Assembly (NCBI GenBank): GCA_021647985.1
Contig: JAKITQ010000002.1
Span: 1 to 64,000, forward strand
Direction of reading: 5' to 3'
DNA: 64,000 bases
Source: Flavobacteriaceae bacterium
Lineage (GTDB): Bacteria; Bacteroidota; Bacteroidia; Flavobacteriales; Flavobacteriaceae
Part shown: positions 1 through 10,435 of the stretch, one piece after another
How positions within the stretch are numbered: position 1 is the first letter of the stretch
Layout of the letters: each line of letters opens with the position of its first letter
Position numbers and translations under genes: made by a program
The notes under the pieces: generated by a model
Databases searched by the model: none
What the model saw: only the letters and a program-made list of their open reading frames with translations
What the model was told of the DNA's origin: nothing

Positions 1-266
1 TTCACATTCAAATTGTAAGTGCTCTTCAAATTTCTTACAGACATAATCATATATTTTCACTAACTTGTAATCCTTGTTATTGTTGTTTGTATCCAAAATA
101 ATCTTGTTGAAATTGACTATTAAGATAATGAATATCAATAACTTAAACAAGTTTAAACTGTTGTTTTTCAACTAATTTAACTTGTTTTTTGTTTGTTTTT
201 AACTCTTGATTCGCATTAATAATTCTATAAATATTAATCGTAATTTTATAGCCTTAAATAACAGAA

Positions 267-848
267 ATGAATAACAACGAATTATACCCTGTTTTTTTAA
301 AAGTATCTGAATTAGAAGTTTTAATTGTGGGTGGCGGTAATGTTGGCTTTGAGAAATTAATGTTTTTGTTAAAATCTAGTCCCAGGGCAAAAGTAACAGT
401 CGTGGCTGATAAATTTATTACACCCTTATTGGAGTTGGCTAAAAGTCATATGGTTAAAGTAGAATTATCTACTTATGATAAATCTTTTTTAAAAAATAAG
501 CATATTGTTATTGCAGCAACAGACAGCTTAGAGATAAATTTGCAAATCCATAAAGATTGCAAAGCGAATAATATTTTAGTAAATGTTGCAGATAATCCTA
601 CCTATTGTGATTTTTATATGGGAGGAATTGTTACCAAAGGTAATCTCAAACTGGCTATTTCAACCAATGGTAAATCACCAACAGCAGCCAAGAGATTGCG
701 TCAGTTTTTTGAGGAGATTTTACCAGAAGATATGAATGATTTGGTAGAAAATTTAAATGAATACAGACAAACAATTCAAGGAGATTTTCAAAATAAAGTT
801 AAGAAACTGAATGATCTTACGAAAGGAATGCTTCGAGAAAATGATTAA
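267..848 (+). CDS. Siroheme synthase N-terminal-like protein (precorrin-2 dehydrogenase / sirohydrochlorin ferrochelatase)
   Basis: ORF; N-terminal NAD-binding GGGNVGFEKL and NPTYCDFYMGGIV...LKLAISTNGKSPTAAKRLRQ motifs of the CysG N-terminal/Met8 family. Confidence 0.9.
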   Translation: MNNNELYPVFLKVSELEVLIVGGGNVGFEKLMFLLKSSPRAKVTVVADKFITPLLELAKSHMVKVELSTYDKSFLKNKHIVIAATDSLEINLQIHKDCKANNILVNVADNPTYCDFYMGGIVTKGNLKLAISTNGKSPTAAKRLRQFFEEILPEDMNDLVENLNEYRQTIQGDFQNKVKKLNDLTKGMLREND

Positions 849-1251
849 TTTTTAAATTTATGGAAGTGATCAAGTTTATTGAAGCTTTGGTTCTTAGAAA
901 TTTAAATTATATTGAGTTTTATTAAACTATAAAAATTCTAATAATAAAAGCATAATCCAGTTGATAACAAAATTAGGGGGAATAAAATTACCAATCTGGA
1001 AAATGCTAATTATTTAATATAACGCTATAGGTTATATATAAATTGTTTTACTGAGGATTGGCATCTAATTTGTACTAATAATATTATGATGATGAACCTT
1101 ATTGAAATTAGGATAAACCTTTATAAAATTATTTAATTCTCAATATTAATTCAAATAATTGTATTAAATTTAAATTATCTTTAAATAACTAAAAACTCCT
1201 AAATTTTCTGCTTTTATTTATTAAATTTGCAGACCAATAAAATCAAATAGA

Positions 1252-2577
1252 ATGTCAAAATTTGAATTGAAATTGCCTAAAATGGGTGAAAGTGTTGCAG
1301 AAGCAACGATTACTTCTTGGTTAAAAGAAGTTGGAGATACTATCGAGTTAGATGAGGCTATCGTTGAAATAGCTACTGATAAAGTAGATTCTGAAGTTCC
1401 TTGTGAAGTAGAAGGCATTTTAATTAAAAGATTTTATGAGGTTGATGATGTTATAGCCGTAGGAGAAACAATAGCCATTATTGAAACGGAAGATGATGTT
1501 GTTGCAACTGATGATAAGGCGGGTACATCCAATGAAAATGAGGTAAAGGTTATTATTCCTTCCGTAGAAGTTGTTAAAGCTGAGCATACGTTTGTAAAAG
1601 ATATGGTTGCCGATTTAAAGAAGCCTAGTGGTAAATTTTATTCACCTTTGGTAAAAAATATTGCAAAAAAAGAAGGTGTTACCAAAGAAGAGCTTGAAGC
1701 TATTAACGGTACTGGTACAGACCAAAGAGTTACTAAAAATGATATATTAAATTATATTGCAAATAGGGGCTCAGTATCAAGTGATGTTACTTCACAAAAA
1801 TTATCAGTTCATGTTTCAAAACCAAAATCGGAAAGTAAAATAGGCAAAACACCTGTTTCTATTGGTGGTGAAGATGAGATTATTGAAATGACTCGTATGG
1901 GCAAATTGATAGCCAAACATATGGTTAATTCTGTTCAAGTTTCTGCACATGTGCAAAGTTTTGTTGAGGTTGATGTTACCAATATTGTTCGATGGAGAAA
2001 TAGAGTGAAAGATGAATTTTTTAAGCGTGAAGGCGAAAAAATAACCTATACACCAATTTTCATGGAAGCTGTGGCAAAGGCTTTAAAAGACTTTCCTTTA
2101 ATGAATGTTTCTGTAGATGGCGATAGAATAATTAAAAGAAAGGATATCAATTTAGGAATGGCAGCTGCATTGTCGGATGGTAATTTAATTGTACCAGTAA
2201 TTAAAAAGGCCGATCAGCTTAATTTGGTGGGAATGACAAAAGCAGTGAATGACTTGGCAAAAAGAGCCAGGTCGGGTAAATTAATGCCAGATGATATTCA
2301 AGGAGGTACGTTTACCGTAACCAATGTTGGTGGATTTGGTAGTATAATGGGTACGCCAATTATTAACCAACCGCAAGTAGGTATTTTGGCCTTGGGGTCT
2401 GTTAGAAAAATGCCAGCCGTAATTGAAACTCCCGAAGGAGATTTTATTGGAATTCGACATAAAATGATTATATCACATTCATATGATCATCGTGTTGTAA
2501 ATGGCGCATTAGGTAGTATGTTTGCGAAAAGAATATCAGATTATTTAGAAGCATGGGACGCTAATGCTAGTTTTTAA
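1252..2577 (+). CDS. 2-oxo acid dehydrogenase E2 component (dihydrolipoamide acyltransferase)
   Basis: Lipoyl domain (EIATDKVDSEV), peripheral subunit-binding domain, catalytic domain ending SYDHRVVNGALGSMF. Confidence 0.93.
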   Translation: MSKFELKLPKMGESVAEATITSWLKEVGDTIELDEAIVEIATDKVDSEVPCEVEGILIKRFYEVDDVIAVGETIAIIETEDDVVATDDKAGTSNENEVKVIIPSVEVVKAEHTFVKDMVADLKKPSGKFYSPLVKNIAKKEGVTKEELEAINGTGTDQRVTKNDILNYIANRGSVSSDVTSQKLSVHVSKPKSESKIGKTPVSIGGEDEIIEMTRMGKLIAKHMVNSVQVSAHVQSFVEVDVTNIVRWRNRVKDEFFKREGEKITYTPIFMEAVAKALKDFPLMNVSVDGDRIIKRKDINLGMAAALSDGNLIVPVIKKADQLNLVGMTKAVNDLAKRARSGKLMPDDIQGGTFTVTNVGGFGSIMGTPIINQPQVGILALGSVRKMPAVIETPEGDFIGIRHKMIISHSYDHRVVNGALGSMFAKRISDYLEAWDANASF

Positions 2578-2642
2578 CACGATTAACTATTTTGTAAATT
2601 GTCATCAAAATTTTGACGATTTAAATATTAAATATTAAGTAC

Positions 2643-3461
2643 ATGAATATTACACTCAAAAAACCAATTGTATTTTTTGATTTAGAAACAACTGGTGTTC
2701 AAATAGCAACGGATAGGATTGTTGAAATATCTATTTTAAAGGTATTTCCAAACGGAAATAAGGAAAGCAAAACTTGGTTGGTTAATCCAGAAATGGAAAT
2801 ACCACAAGAAGCTTCTGATATTCACGGTATTACAAATGAAAAAGTAGTGACCGAACCTACTTTTAATGAATTGGCATCAAAAGTGAGTGAGATGATTGCC
2901 GACTGTGACCTTGCTGGTTTTAATTCAAACCGATTTGATATTCCGCTATTAGCGGAAGAAATGTTACGTGCCGATGTTAATTTTGACATGCAAGGTAGAA
3001 AAGCCATTGATGTTCAGGTGATTTTTCATAAAAAAGAACAACGTACTCTAGGTGCAGGATATGAGTTTTATTGTGGTAAAAAACTGGAAAATGCACATTC
3101 GGCGGAAGCCGATACTTTGGCAACCTTTGAAATATTGGAAGCACAAATTGAAAAATATGAAGATGTTGACAGTGATGTATCTTTTTTAAGTGCATATTCA
3201 ACACACAACAAAAGAGCTGATTTTGCAGGTTTTATAGGTTTTGATAATGATGATAATGAAATATTTTCTTTTGGTAAGTACAAAGGCACAAAAGTTGTGG
3301 ATGTATTTAGAAGTAACCCTGGGTATTACAGTTGGATTCAAAATGCAGATTTTCCCTTGTATACAAAAAAGGTATTAACAAAAATCAAAGAAACGATGAA
3401 CCCAAAGAAACAAATTAGTACTTTGGAAGATTTACAGAATAAATTTAATAAAAAAGTATAA
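2643..3461 (+). CDS. 3'-5' exonuclease (DnaQ/epsilon-like)
   Basis: FFDLETTG Exo I motif, HGIT, NSNRFDIPLL Exo II, HSAEADTLAT Exo III. Confidence 0.9.
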   Translation: MNITLKKPIVFFDLETTGVQIATDRIVEISILKVFPNGNKESKTWLVNPEMEIPQEASDIHGITNEKVVTEPTFNELASKVSEMIADCDLAGFNSNRFDIPLLAEEMLRADVNFDMQGRKAIDVQVIFHKKEQRTLGAGYEFYCGKKLENAHSAEADTLATFEILEAQIEKYEDVDSDVSFLSAYSTHNKRADFAGFIGFDNDDNEIFSFGKYKGTKVVDVFRSNPGYYSWIQNADFPLYTKKVLTKIKETMNPKKQISTLEDLQNKFNKKV

Positions 3462-3463
3462 TT

Positions 3464-3946
3464 ATGCTATATGACTTTAAAGATTTAGCGGATGATTCAA
3501 AAATTTGGGTTTATCAATCCAATAGAGAATTTAAGGCACAAGAAGTAGAAGAGATTAAACTTATTTTAGAAAATTTTATTACTACTTGGAAACGCCATGG
3601 AGATGATTTAAAAGCTTCTTATCAAATAAAATACAATCAGTTTATAATTATTGCGGTTGATGAAACTTACAATGGAGTTTCTGGTTGTTCTATCGATGCC
3701 TCAACACATATATTTAAGCAAATCGAAAACACGTATAAAGTTGAATTGTTCAATAAGTTGCAAACTGCATTTAAATATGGTGAAAACATCAATATTGTTA
3801 GCTTAGCTGAATTTCAAAAATATGTTAAAGAGCAAAAAATTGATAGGCACACCATTGTATTTAACAATATGGTACAAACCAAAAAAGAATTGGAAACCAA
3901 TTGGGAGGTAACCGCAAATAAGAGTTGGCATAGTCGATATTTTTAA
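3464..3946 (+). CDS. Conserved Bacteroidota protein (often labelled ABC transporter ATPase in annotations)
   Basis: ORF directly downstream of the exonuclease; FxxxWKRHGDDLKASYQIKYNQFIIIAVDE...SGCSIDAS and C-terminal KSWHSRYF. Confidence 0.7.
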   Translation: MLYDFKDLADDSKIWVYQSNREFKAQEVEEIKLILENFITTWKRHGDDLKASYQIKYNQFIIIAVDETYNGVSGCSIDASTHIFKQIENTYKVELFNKLQTAFKYGENINIVSLAEFQKYVKEQKIDRHTIVFNNMVQTKKELETNWEVTANKSWHSRYF

Positions 3947-4028
3947 TATATTTGGCAAATATTAATTCAAGAAAAATTTTTGAAACAAACTATCTCATAA
4001 TTTTTTCATCATTTTAAAAATTTTTCCA

Positions 4029-6938
4029 ATGAAAAAAATCATACTGTTTCTTATTGTTGTATTTACTTCTCAAGTAAATGCTCAAACAGACCCTTTAAAG
4101 ACCAACGATAGTATCGCTCAAACAAAATGGGTAGATAGTATTATGACCAATATGGATATAGACCAAAAAATTGGTCAGTTGTTCATGGTAGCCGCTTTTT
4201 CTAATAAAGATGAAAAACACATTAAGTTTATTGAAAATTTGATTACAAATTATGATTTGGGTAACTTGATTTTTATGCAAGGTACTGCCGAAGGTCATGT
4301 CACTTTGATCAATAGATATCAAAAATTGGCAAAAATTCCACTTTTAGTTGCTATTGATGGAGAGTGGGGTTTAGGTATGCGAATTAAAAAAAATGTAGGT
4401 TTTCCTTATAATATGGCACTTGGTGCGATTAGAGATGATAAATTAATTGCTGAGTTTGGTAAGCGTTTAGGACAACAAGTAAAAAGAGTGGGTATGCATG
4501 TTAATTTTGCGCCGGTTGTTGATATCAATACAAATCCTAAAAACCCTATAATTGGTAATCGTTCTTTTGGTGAGGATAAATATGATGTAACCGAAAAATC
4601 GTTACAATTTACTAAAGGTTTTCAAAGTGAAAATGTTTTGGCTTGTGCTAAACATTTTCCGGGTCATGGTGATACGTCACAAGATTCACATAAAACCTTA
4701 CCAACAGTAGATTTTTCTGCAGAAAGAATTGATAGGGTAGAGCTTTACCCTTATTACAAGTTATTTGAAGCAGGTTTAGGTAGTATTATGACAGCTCATT
4801 TAAGTATACCAAGTTTAGAGTTGAATGCCCAGTTACCTACATCACTCTCTTATAATGTTATAACAAAAATCGCAAAAGAAAAGATGCAATTTAAAGGTTT
4901 GATCTTTACCGATGCCTTAAATATGAAAGGTGCTTCGAATTTTGCAAAACCAGGTGAAATTGATTTACAGGCTTTTATTGCTGGTAATGATATCTTGTTG
5001 TTTCCTGAAGATGTACCCGCAGCAATTGATGCTTTAAAAAAGGCAATAAAAGATGGAATTGTAACACAAGAGCGTTTGGATGAATCTGTAATTAAGATAT
5101 TGAAAGCAAAATATTGGGTAGGATTAAATAATTATCAGCCGAGAGATTTAGCCAATTTAAGTGAGGATCTAAACACAATTCAAGATAAAATTTTAAATCA
5201 AAAATTGGTAACAAATTCAATTACTTTGGTGCAAAATAAAGAAAATGTATTGCCGATCAAGAATTTAGTTAATAATAAAATTGCCTATGTTAAATTGGGT
5301 AAAAAAAACAATAATATTTCTTTTATAAAAAGATTAAATGATTACACCAAAGTAGATGTTATTGAAAGTAATAATTTGGATGAAATTTTACAAAAACTTA
5401 AAACCTATAATACTGTAATTATTGGTTTTCATACTTCACTTGGTGCTTATGCCAATTACAAAATATCGGAAGAAGATTTAGTAAAATTACAGGCGATAGC
5501 AAGAAATCATAAAGTAATATTAGATGTTTTTGCAAGTCCATATAGTTTATTAAAAATTAAATCTTTTACCAATATAGATGCGGTAATTGTATCGTATCAA
5601 AATTCTGATCTTGCTCAAGATATTTCTGCTCAAATGATTTTTGGAGCATTGGATATGAAAGGAAAATTACCTGTTAATATCAATAAAAATTTTCCTTTTG
5701 GTTATGGTTTATACATGTCGAGTATCAACAGATTAGGCTTTAGTTACCCTGAAGCTGTTGGCTTAGATAGTGAGAAGTTAAATCGAATTGATTCTGTCGC
5801 GAAAATTGTAATGGATTCGGCCATGGCACCGGGTATGCAAATTTTGGTAGCGAGGTATGGTAAAATTATTTATCGCAAGAATTTTGGTTATTATACATAC
5901 GATTTTAAAAAAAAAATCACAAACGAAAGCATTTATGATTTAGCATCAGTAACCAAAATTTTGGGTGGACTGCCAATGATAATGAAAGCAGAGGAAGATG
6001 GTAAATTTACTTTAGAAACCACTCTGGGTGAAATGATGCCTGTTTTAAAGGGAAGTAATAAAGATACCTTAACCGTTAAGGAAGTATTATCACATTTTGC
6101 TAAAATGAAACCATATATTGCTTACTATAAAACCATGGTTGAAGGTGATGATGCCATTCCAATGGAAAAATATTTCCAAAATAGTAGATCGAGTAATTAT
6201 AGCATAAAGGTTGCAGAAGATATGTATTTACGTAAAGATTATTTAGATACTATAAATCAATTAATTGCTGATGCTCCACAAAGAAAAAATTTAAGATATA
6301 AATACAGTGGCTTACCATTTTATTTATTTAAAGATTATTTAGAAAAACAATACCAATTACCACTCGATCAATTAGATAATGATAATTTTTATGCACCTTT
6401 GGGAGCAACTACTTTAACGTATAACCCATTAAATAAATTTGCAAAGCCTCGTATTGTACCCACTGAGAATGATGAATTTTTTCGTCACCAATTATTACAG
6501 GGTACCGTTCATGATGAAGGAGCCGCAATGATGGGAGGAGTTAGTGGGAATGCTGGTTTGTTTGGAAATGCAAATGATGTTGCCAAAATGATGCAAATGT
6601 ATTTGCAAAAAGGGTATTACGGTGGTAAAAGCTACTTTAAACCAGAAACCATTGATAAATTTAATCACAGATATTTTGAAGATCAAGGTGTAAGAAGAGG
6701 TTTGGCTTTCGATAAACCACAATTAGATGAGGCCATGGCTACCTGTGGTTGTGTATCGTTTAAAAGTTTTGGTCATAGTGGTTATACCGGAACCTATACT
6801 TTTGTAGATCCGGAAACAGAAATACTTTATGTGTTTTTATCGAATAGAGTTTACCCTACAAGAAAAAATAATAAATTGGGTAAAGAAAATATTCGCACGC
6901 AAATACAAGGTTTAATTCAAGAGGCAATAATTGAGTAG
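4029..6938 (+). CDS. NagZ-like glycoside hydrolase family 3 fused to a C-terminal serine beta-lactamase-like domain, secreted
   Basis: Signal peptide; NagZ signature CAKHFPGHGDTSQDSH; SxxK (SVTK) and downstream beta-lactamase/transpeptidase-like region with GHSGYTGT. Confidence 0.9.
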   Translation: MKKIILFLIVVFTSQVNAQTDPLKTNDSIAQTKWVDSIMTNMDIDQKIGQLFMVAAFSNKDEKHIKFIENLITNYDLGNLIFMQGTAEGHVTLINRYQKLAKIPLLVAIDGEWGLGMRIKKNVGFPYNMALGAIRDDKLIAEFGKRLGQQVKRVGMHVNFAPVVDINTNPKNPIIGNRSFGEDKYDVTEKSLQFTKGFQSENVLACAKHFPGHGDTSQDSHKTLPTVDFSAERIDRVELYPYYKLFEAGLGSIMTAHLSIPSLELNAQLPTSLSYNVITKIAKEKMQFKGLIFTDALNMKGASNFAKPGEIDLQAFIAGNDILLFPEDVPAAIDALKKAIKDGIVTQERLDESVIKILKAKYWVGLNNYQPRDLANLSEDLNTIQDKILNQKLVTNSITLVQNKENVLPIKNLVNNKIAYVKLGKKNNNISFIKRLNDYTKVDVIESNNLDEILQKLKTYNTVIIGFHTSLGAYANYKISEEDLVKLQAIARNHKVILDVFASPYSLLKIKSFTNIDAVIVSYQNSDLAQDISAQMIFGALDMKGKLPVNINKNFPFGYGLYMSSINRLGFSYPEAVGLDSEKLNRIDSVAKIVMDSAMAPGMQILVARYGKIIYRKNFGYYTYDFKKKITNESIYDLASVTKILGGLPMIMKAEEDGKFTLETTLGEMMPVLKGSNKDTLTVKEVLSHFAKMKPYIAYYKTMVEGDDAIPMEKYFQNSRSSNYSIKVAEDMYLRKDYLDTINQLIADAPQRKNLRYKYSGLPFYLFKDYLEKQYQLPLDQLDNDNFYAPLGATTLTYNPLNKFAKPRIVPTENDEFFRHQLLQGTVHDEGAAMMGGVSGNAGLFGNANDVAKMMQMYLQKGYYGGKSYFKPETIDKFNHRYFEDQGVRRGLAFDKPQLDEAMATCGCVSFKSFGHSGYTGTYTFVDPETEILYVFLSNRVYPTRKNNKLGKENIRTQIQGLIQEAIIE

Positions 6939-6941
6939 ATG

Positions 6942-7979
6942 TTAATATTTTTTTGTTTTTGTCAAAATAAAAACACTTAAAAAGCTAAGAATTAAATAAG
7001 TCCAGCCAATTGTACTTCCCCAAAAATAGCTTACAATACCTGTTTGAATAAAATAAAATGTTGGAAATACTGAAATACCCAAAGCGTATTTAAAAGTAGC
7101 AATATATTCTTTTTCTTTTACTTTTTTCTTCAGTTTTTTCCAGATAAGAAGTGGAAAAAAACTATTTATTTTAACCAAAAATAATAATGGGTTAAATATA
7201 TTTTGAATTTTAAGGTCCTTTTTTATAGGAGCATCAATATCCAAATTAATTAATTTTTTATTTACCTTTTCAGGATGAAGAAATTCATCTTTTTCAAAAT
7301 GCTGAATAATTTTATCATAATTGTTTAAATCTTCAATATGATTTGTTACTAATTTTAATTGCTCAAAAGCTTCTTCTTTTAATTTATTGATGGCCTTATT
7401 TCTGTCTGTTATTTCCCAAAAGGGTTTTACAGGTATAGGCTTGCCATAACAAATACTAACTTTACTAGCGTACTTGGTTACAGAGGTGTAGTTTACGCCA
7501 ACAGGTATTATATCAATTTCCAAATCGTTAAACTTATCCATTGCACCAAATACGATTCTTGCAAATCCTTTGCGAAAGGGTCTGACTCTACGTTGCATAT
7601 TATGACTGCCTTCAGCGAAAATCAGTATGCATTTTTTCTTTTTTAAAAGCCGATAACAATATTGAAATATTTTTTCATTTTCACTAACAGTACTATAGCC
7701 ATCTTTCATTCTGTAAACTGGTATCATATGGAATGAGTACAATAATTTTTTTACAATATTATTTGAAAACACACCGGCCATAGTTAAATAATGTGTGCTT
7801 CTTTTATCCGTTGTTGCGATGAGTAGTGGGTCGATCAAGGAATTTGGATGATTAGAAATAAACATTATTGCCTTGTTTTTAGGAACATTTTCCAAACCCT
7901 TTACAAGAATTTTTTTATAATAAAAATCTAGGCCAATTTTTATATAAAATTTCATCAATAGATACCAAATTAACTTCAT
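6942..7979 (-). CDS. 1-acyl-sn-glycerol-3-phosphate acyltransferase family protein
   Basis: Acyltransferase motifs NHPNSLIDP and FAEGSHN. Confidence 0.85.
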   Translation of the reverse strand: MKLIWYLLMKFYIKIGLDFYYKKILVKGLENVPKNKAIMFISNHPNSLIDPLLIATTDKRSTHYLTMAGVFSNNIVKKLLYSFHMIPVYRMKDGYSTVSENEKIFQYCYRLLKKKKCILIFAEGSHNMQRRVRPFRKGFARIVFGAMDKFNDLEIDIIPVGVNYTSVTKYASKVSICYGKPIPVKPFWEITDRNKAINKLKEEAFEQLKLVTNHIEDLNNYDKIIQHFEKDEFLHPEKVNKKLINLDIDAPIKKDLKIQNIFNPLLFLVKINSFFPLLIWKKLKKKVKEKEYIATFKYALGISVFPTFYFIQTGIVSYFWGSTIGWTYLILSFLSVFILTKTKKY

Positions 7980-7983
7980 ATAC

Positions 7984-8889
7984 TTAATGTTTTATTCTCT
8001 TTTTTGACCAAAAAAATGAAATTAATAATCCGGATAGAATATCCCAGATGGCCCAAAATGCAACCAACAGAGCCATTCCGCCAAGGCCATCGAAAAATGA
8101 GAATACCAATAATAATCCAAGACCTGCATTTTGAATTCCAGTTTCTATGCTAATTGTTTTTTGATTTAAATAAGAAAGGCCGAATATTCTAGCAAATGAA
8201 AAGCCGGTAAATAGTAAAATGGCATTGTGAAAGATCACCAAAAACAAAACATAATGAATATGTTCAATAAAGAGTGAAAAATTGTTAGCGAAAGCTCCAA
8301 TAATAAAAGCTAAAAATATAAGAATAGAAACAGGTTTTAAAATTCTAGCTAATTTTTTTGCAAAAATATTGTGGTAATTATTAATAACCATACCAATAAT
8401 CAAAGGAATTCCTAAGATCAATAAAACAAAATTAGCTACTTCTAAAGGGTCTAATTTTACAGTTTTTAATAATATAGAGGTCGGTTCATAAAAATTGCCC
8501 CACATAGCAAAATTAAGCGGTGTCATTATGAGTGATGCTATAGATGCAAAAGCGGTTAGACTAACAGATAGAGCCGCATTTCCACCAGCTAATTTTGTGA
8601 AAAAATTGGAAATATTTCCGCCAGGGCATGCAGCAACCATAAACATACCCAAGGCAATACTTGGATACGGTTTTATTAGCCAAATCATAATAAAAGTTAC
8701 CAGTGGTATCAAAAAAAATTGTGAAATAATTCCAATAATTACGGGTTTGGGTGATTTTAATAAATTTCTAAAATCAGACATGCTAATGTCTAAAGCAACA
8801 CCAAACATAACTAATGATAAAGTTAAATTTACCAACCATAAATTATCAGCATTAAAATTTATTTGTATATCATCAATGTTTTGCATCAT
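7984..8889 (-). CDS. Bile acid:sodium symporter family transporter
   Basis: Polytopic membrane protein; AACPGGNISNFFTKLAGGNAALSVSLTA and ETGIQNAGLGL motifs. Confidence 0.88.
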   Translation of the reverse strand: MMQNIDDIQINFNADNLWLVNLTLSLVMFGVALDISMSDFRNLLKSPKPVIIGIISQFFLIPLVTFIMIWLIKPYPSIALGMFMVAACPGGNISNFFTKLAGGNAALSVSLTAFASIASLIMTPLNFAMWGNFYEPTSILLKTVKLDPLEVANFVLLILGIPLIIGMVINNYHNIFAKKLARILKPVSILIFLAFIIGAFANNFSLFIEHIHYVLFLVIFHNAILLFTGFSFARIFGLSYLNQKTISIETGIQNAGLGLLLVFSFFDGLGGMALLVAFWAIWDILSGLLISFFWSKKRIKH

Positions 8890-8900
8890 ATATTTATATT

Positions 8901-9593
8901 TTAATTGATAAAAGCATAACTTATTATATTAGCTCCCATTTTTAGTGCTTTCAATCGCACTTCATAAGGGTCGTTATGTACAGTTTCATTTTCCCAGCCA
9001 TCGCTTAAGTCACTTTCGTAATCGTAAAAACAAATCAATCTCCCGTTATAAAATAAGCCAAAGCCTTGTGAAGGTTTGTTATTGTGTTCGTGAATTTTAG
9101 GTAAGGTGCTAAAATTAAATTTTTGGTGATAAATGGGATGATCAAAAGGGATTTCTTGAAAATCCAAATCTGGAAAAACCTTTTTTATTGCAGAACGAAT
9201 ATATTTATCCAATCCATAATTATCAGAGATATGTAAAAAGCCTCCAGAAATTAAATAGTTTCTTAAATTGGTGCTAGCTTCTTCTGAAAAAAACACATTG
9301 CCATGACCTGTTAAAAATACTATGGGATAGTTATAAATTTCATTGCTGGTAGCAGCAACAGTTAAAGGTTTTTCATCTATGTTAGTATAGATGTTTTCAT
9401 TGCAAAACCTTATTAAATTTGGTAGTGCAGTAGGATTTGCATACCAATCTCCACCCCCTTGATATTTTAAAATAGCTAACTGTTGTGATGCTATATTTTG
9501 GCTGCAAAGTAGTACTAGAAATAATGCTATGAATTTAGCATATGTTTTTGTAAGAAGTTTAAAAAAAAAGGAATGTTTATAATTTAATCGCAT
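8901..9593 (-). CDS. DUF4159 domain-containing protein
   Basis: GGGDWYANPTALPNL, LTGHGNVFFSEE, GGFLHISDNYG, HPIYH motifs; predicted signal/anchor. Confidence 0.8.
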   Translation of the reverse strand: MRLNYKHSFFFKLLTKTYAKFIALFLVLLCSQNIASQQLAILKYQGGGDWYANPTALPNLIRFCNENIYTNIDEKPLTVAATSNEIYNYPIVFLTGHGNVFFSEEASTNLRNYLISGGFLHISDNYGLDKYIRSAIKKVFPDLDFQEIPFDHPIYHQKFNFSTLPKIHEHNNKPSQGFGLFYNGRLICFYDYESDLSDGWENETVHNDPYEVRLKALKMGANIISYAFIN

Positions 9594-9631
9594 TTATAAA
9601 AATTAGAACCTTAATTTGAGATAAAAATCAA

Positions 9632-10348
9632 TTATTGCCAATTGTTTTTTAAAACTCCAATGGTGTTACAGGCTACAATACCAGCAGTCTCAGTTCGTAA
9701 TCTGCTTTCGCCCAAAGATAAAGGAATAAATTGATGTTGCAAGGCTTTGCTAATTTCTTTTGGTGAAAAATCACCTTCAGGGCCTATGATAATAGTGATA
9801 TTTGTTGAAGAAATATTTTTTTTGTTTAAGAATTTTTTATCTGTATTTTCACAATGGGCAATAAATTTAGTTCCTGAGATATCTTTTTGAATAAAATCAG
9901 AAAAACTAATGGATTTGTTTAGTTTAGGTAATTGACATTTTAAGGATTGTTTCATGGCCGAAACCATTACTTTTTCCATTCTTTCTAGTTTTAGAATTTT
10001 TCTTTCCGAGTTATCACAAATTATTGGCGTTATCTCATCGATACCAATTTCCGTAGCTTTTTCTATAAACCAAGCAAAACGGTCATTCATTTTAGCAGGA
10101 GCAATGGCAATGTGTAAATAATAATTCCAAGCTTTTTTTTGTTTGTCAAACGAAACTATGGCAACAGCACATTTCTTGTCGTTGGCAGCTAAAATGTATC
10201 CATTAAACAAGACTCCTTTACCGTTGGTTAGTTGTATTTTGTCTCCTTCTTTTTTACGTAAAACACGTACTACATGTTTACTTTCCTCTTTGTCAAAGGT
10301 GAATTCTTTGGTTTTAGAATTTAAATTGGGATTGTAAAAAAGTTGCAT
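9632..10348 (-). CDS. rsmE: 16S rRNA (uracil1498-N3)-methyltransferase
   Basis: KATEIGIDEITPI, IIGPEGDFSPKEI, LGESRLRTETAGIVAC signature. Confidence 0.95.
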   Translation of the reverse strand: MQLFYNPNLNSKTKEFTFDKEESKHVVRVLRKKEGDKIQLTNGKGVLFNGYILAANDKKCAVAIVSFDKQKKAWNYYLHIAIAPAKMNDRFAWFIEKATEIGIDEITPIICDNSERKILKLERMEKVMVSAMKQSLKCQLPKLNKSISFSDFIQKDISGTKFIAHCENTDKKFLNKKNISSTNITIIIGPEGDFSPKEISKALQHQFIPLSLGESRLRTETAGIVACNTIGVLKNNWQ

Positions 10349-10435
10349 GGATCTAATTTTATGACAAAGTTATAAGGAAAAATTGATATTTGTTAAAGAT
10401 GTTTGGCACTTTTTTTAGTTTAAATAATTCTTCAA

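Noticed and set aside
1222-1229. TAAATTTG and similar TAnnTTTG motifs upstream of many genes (e.g. 12803, 25324, 37444, 50607)
   Set aside because: Plausible Bacteroidota -7 elements, but frequent by chance in this composition and mostly lacking a well-spaced -33 TTG; not listed individually as promoters.
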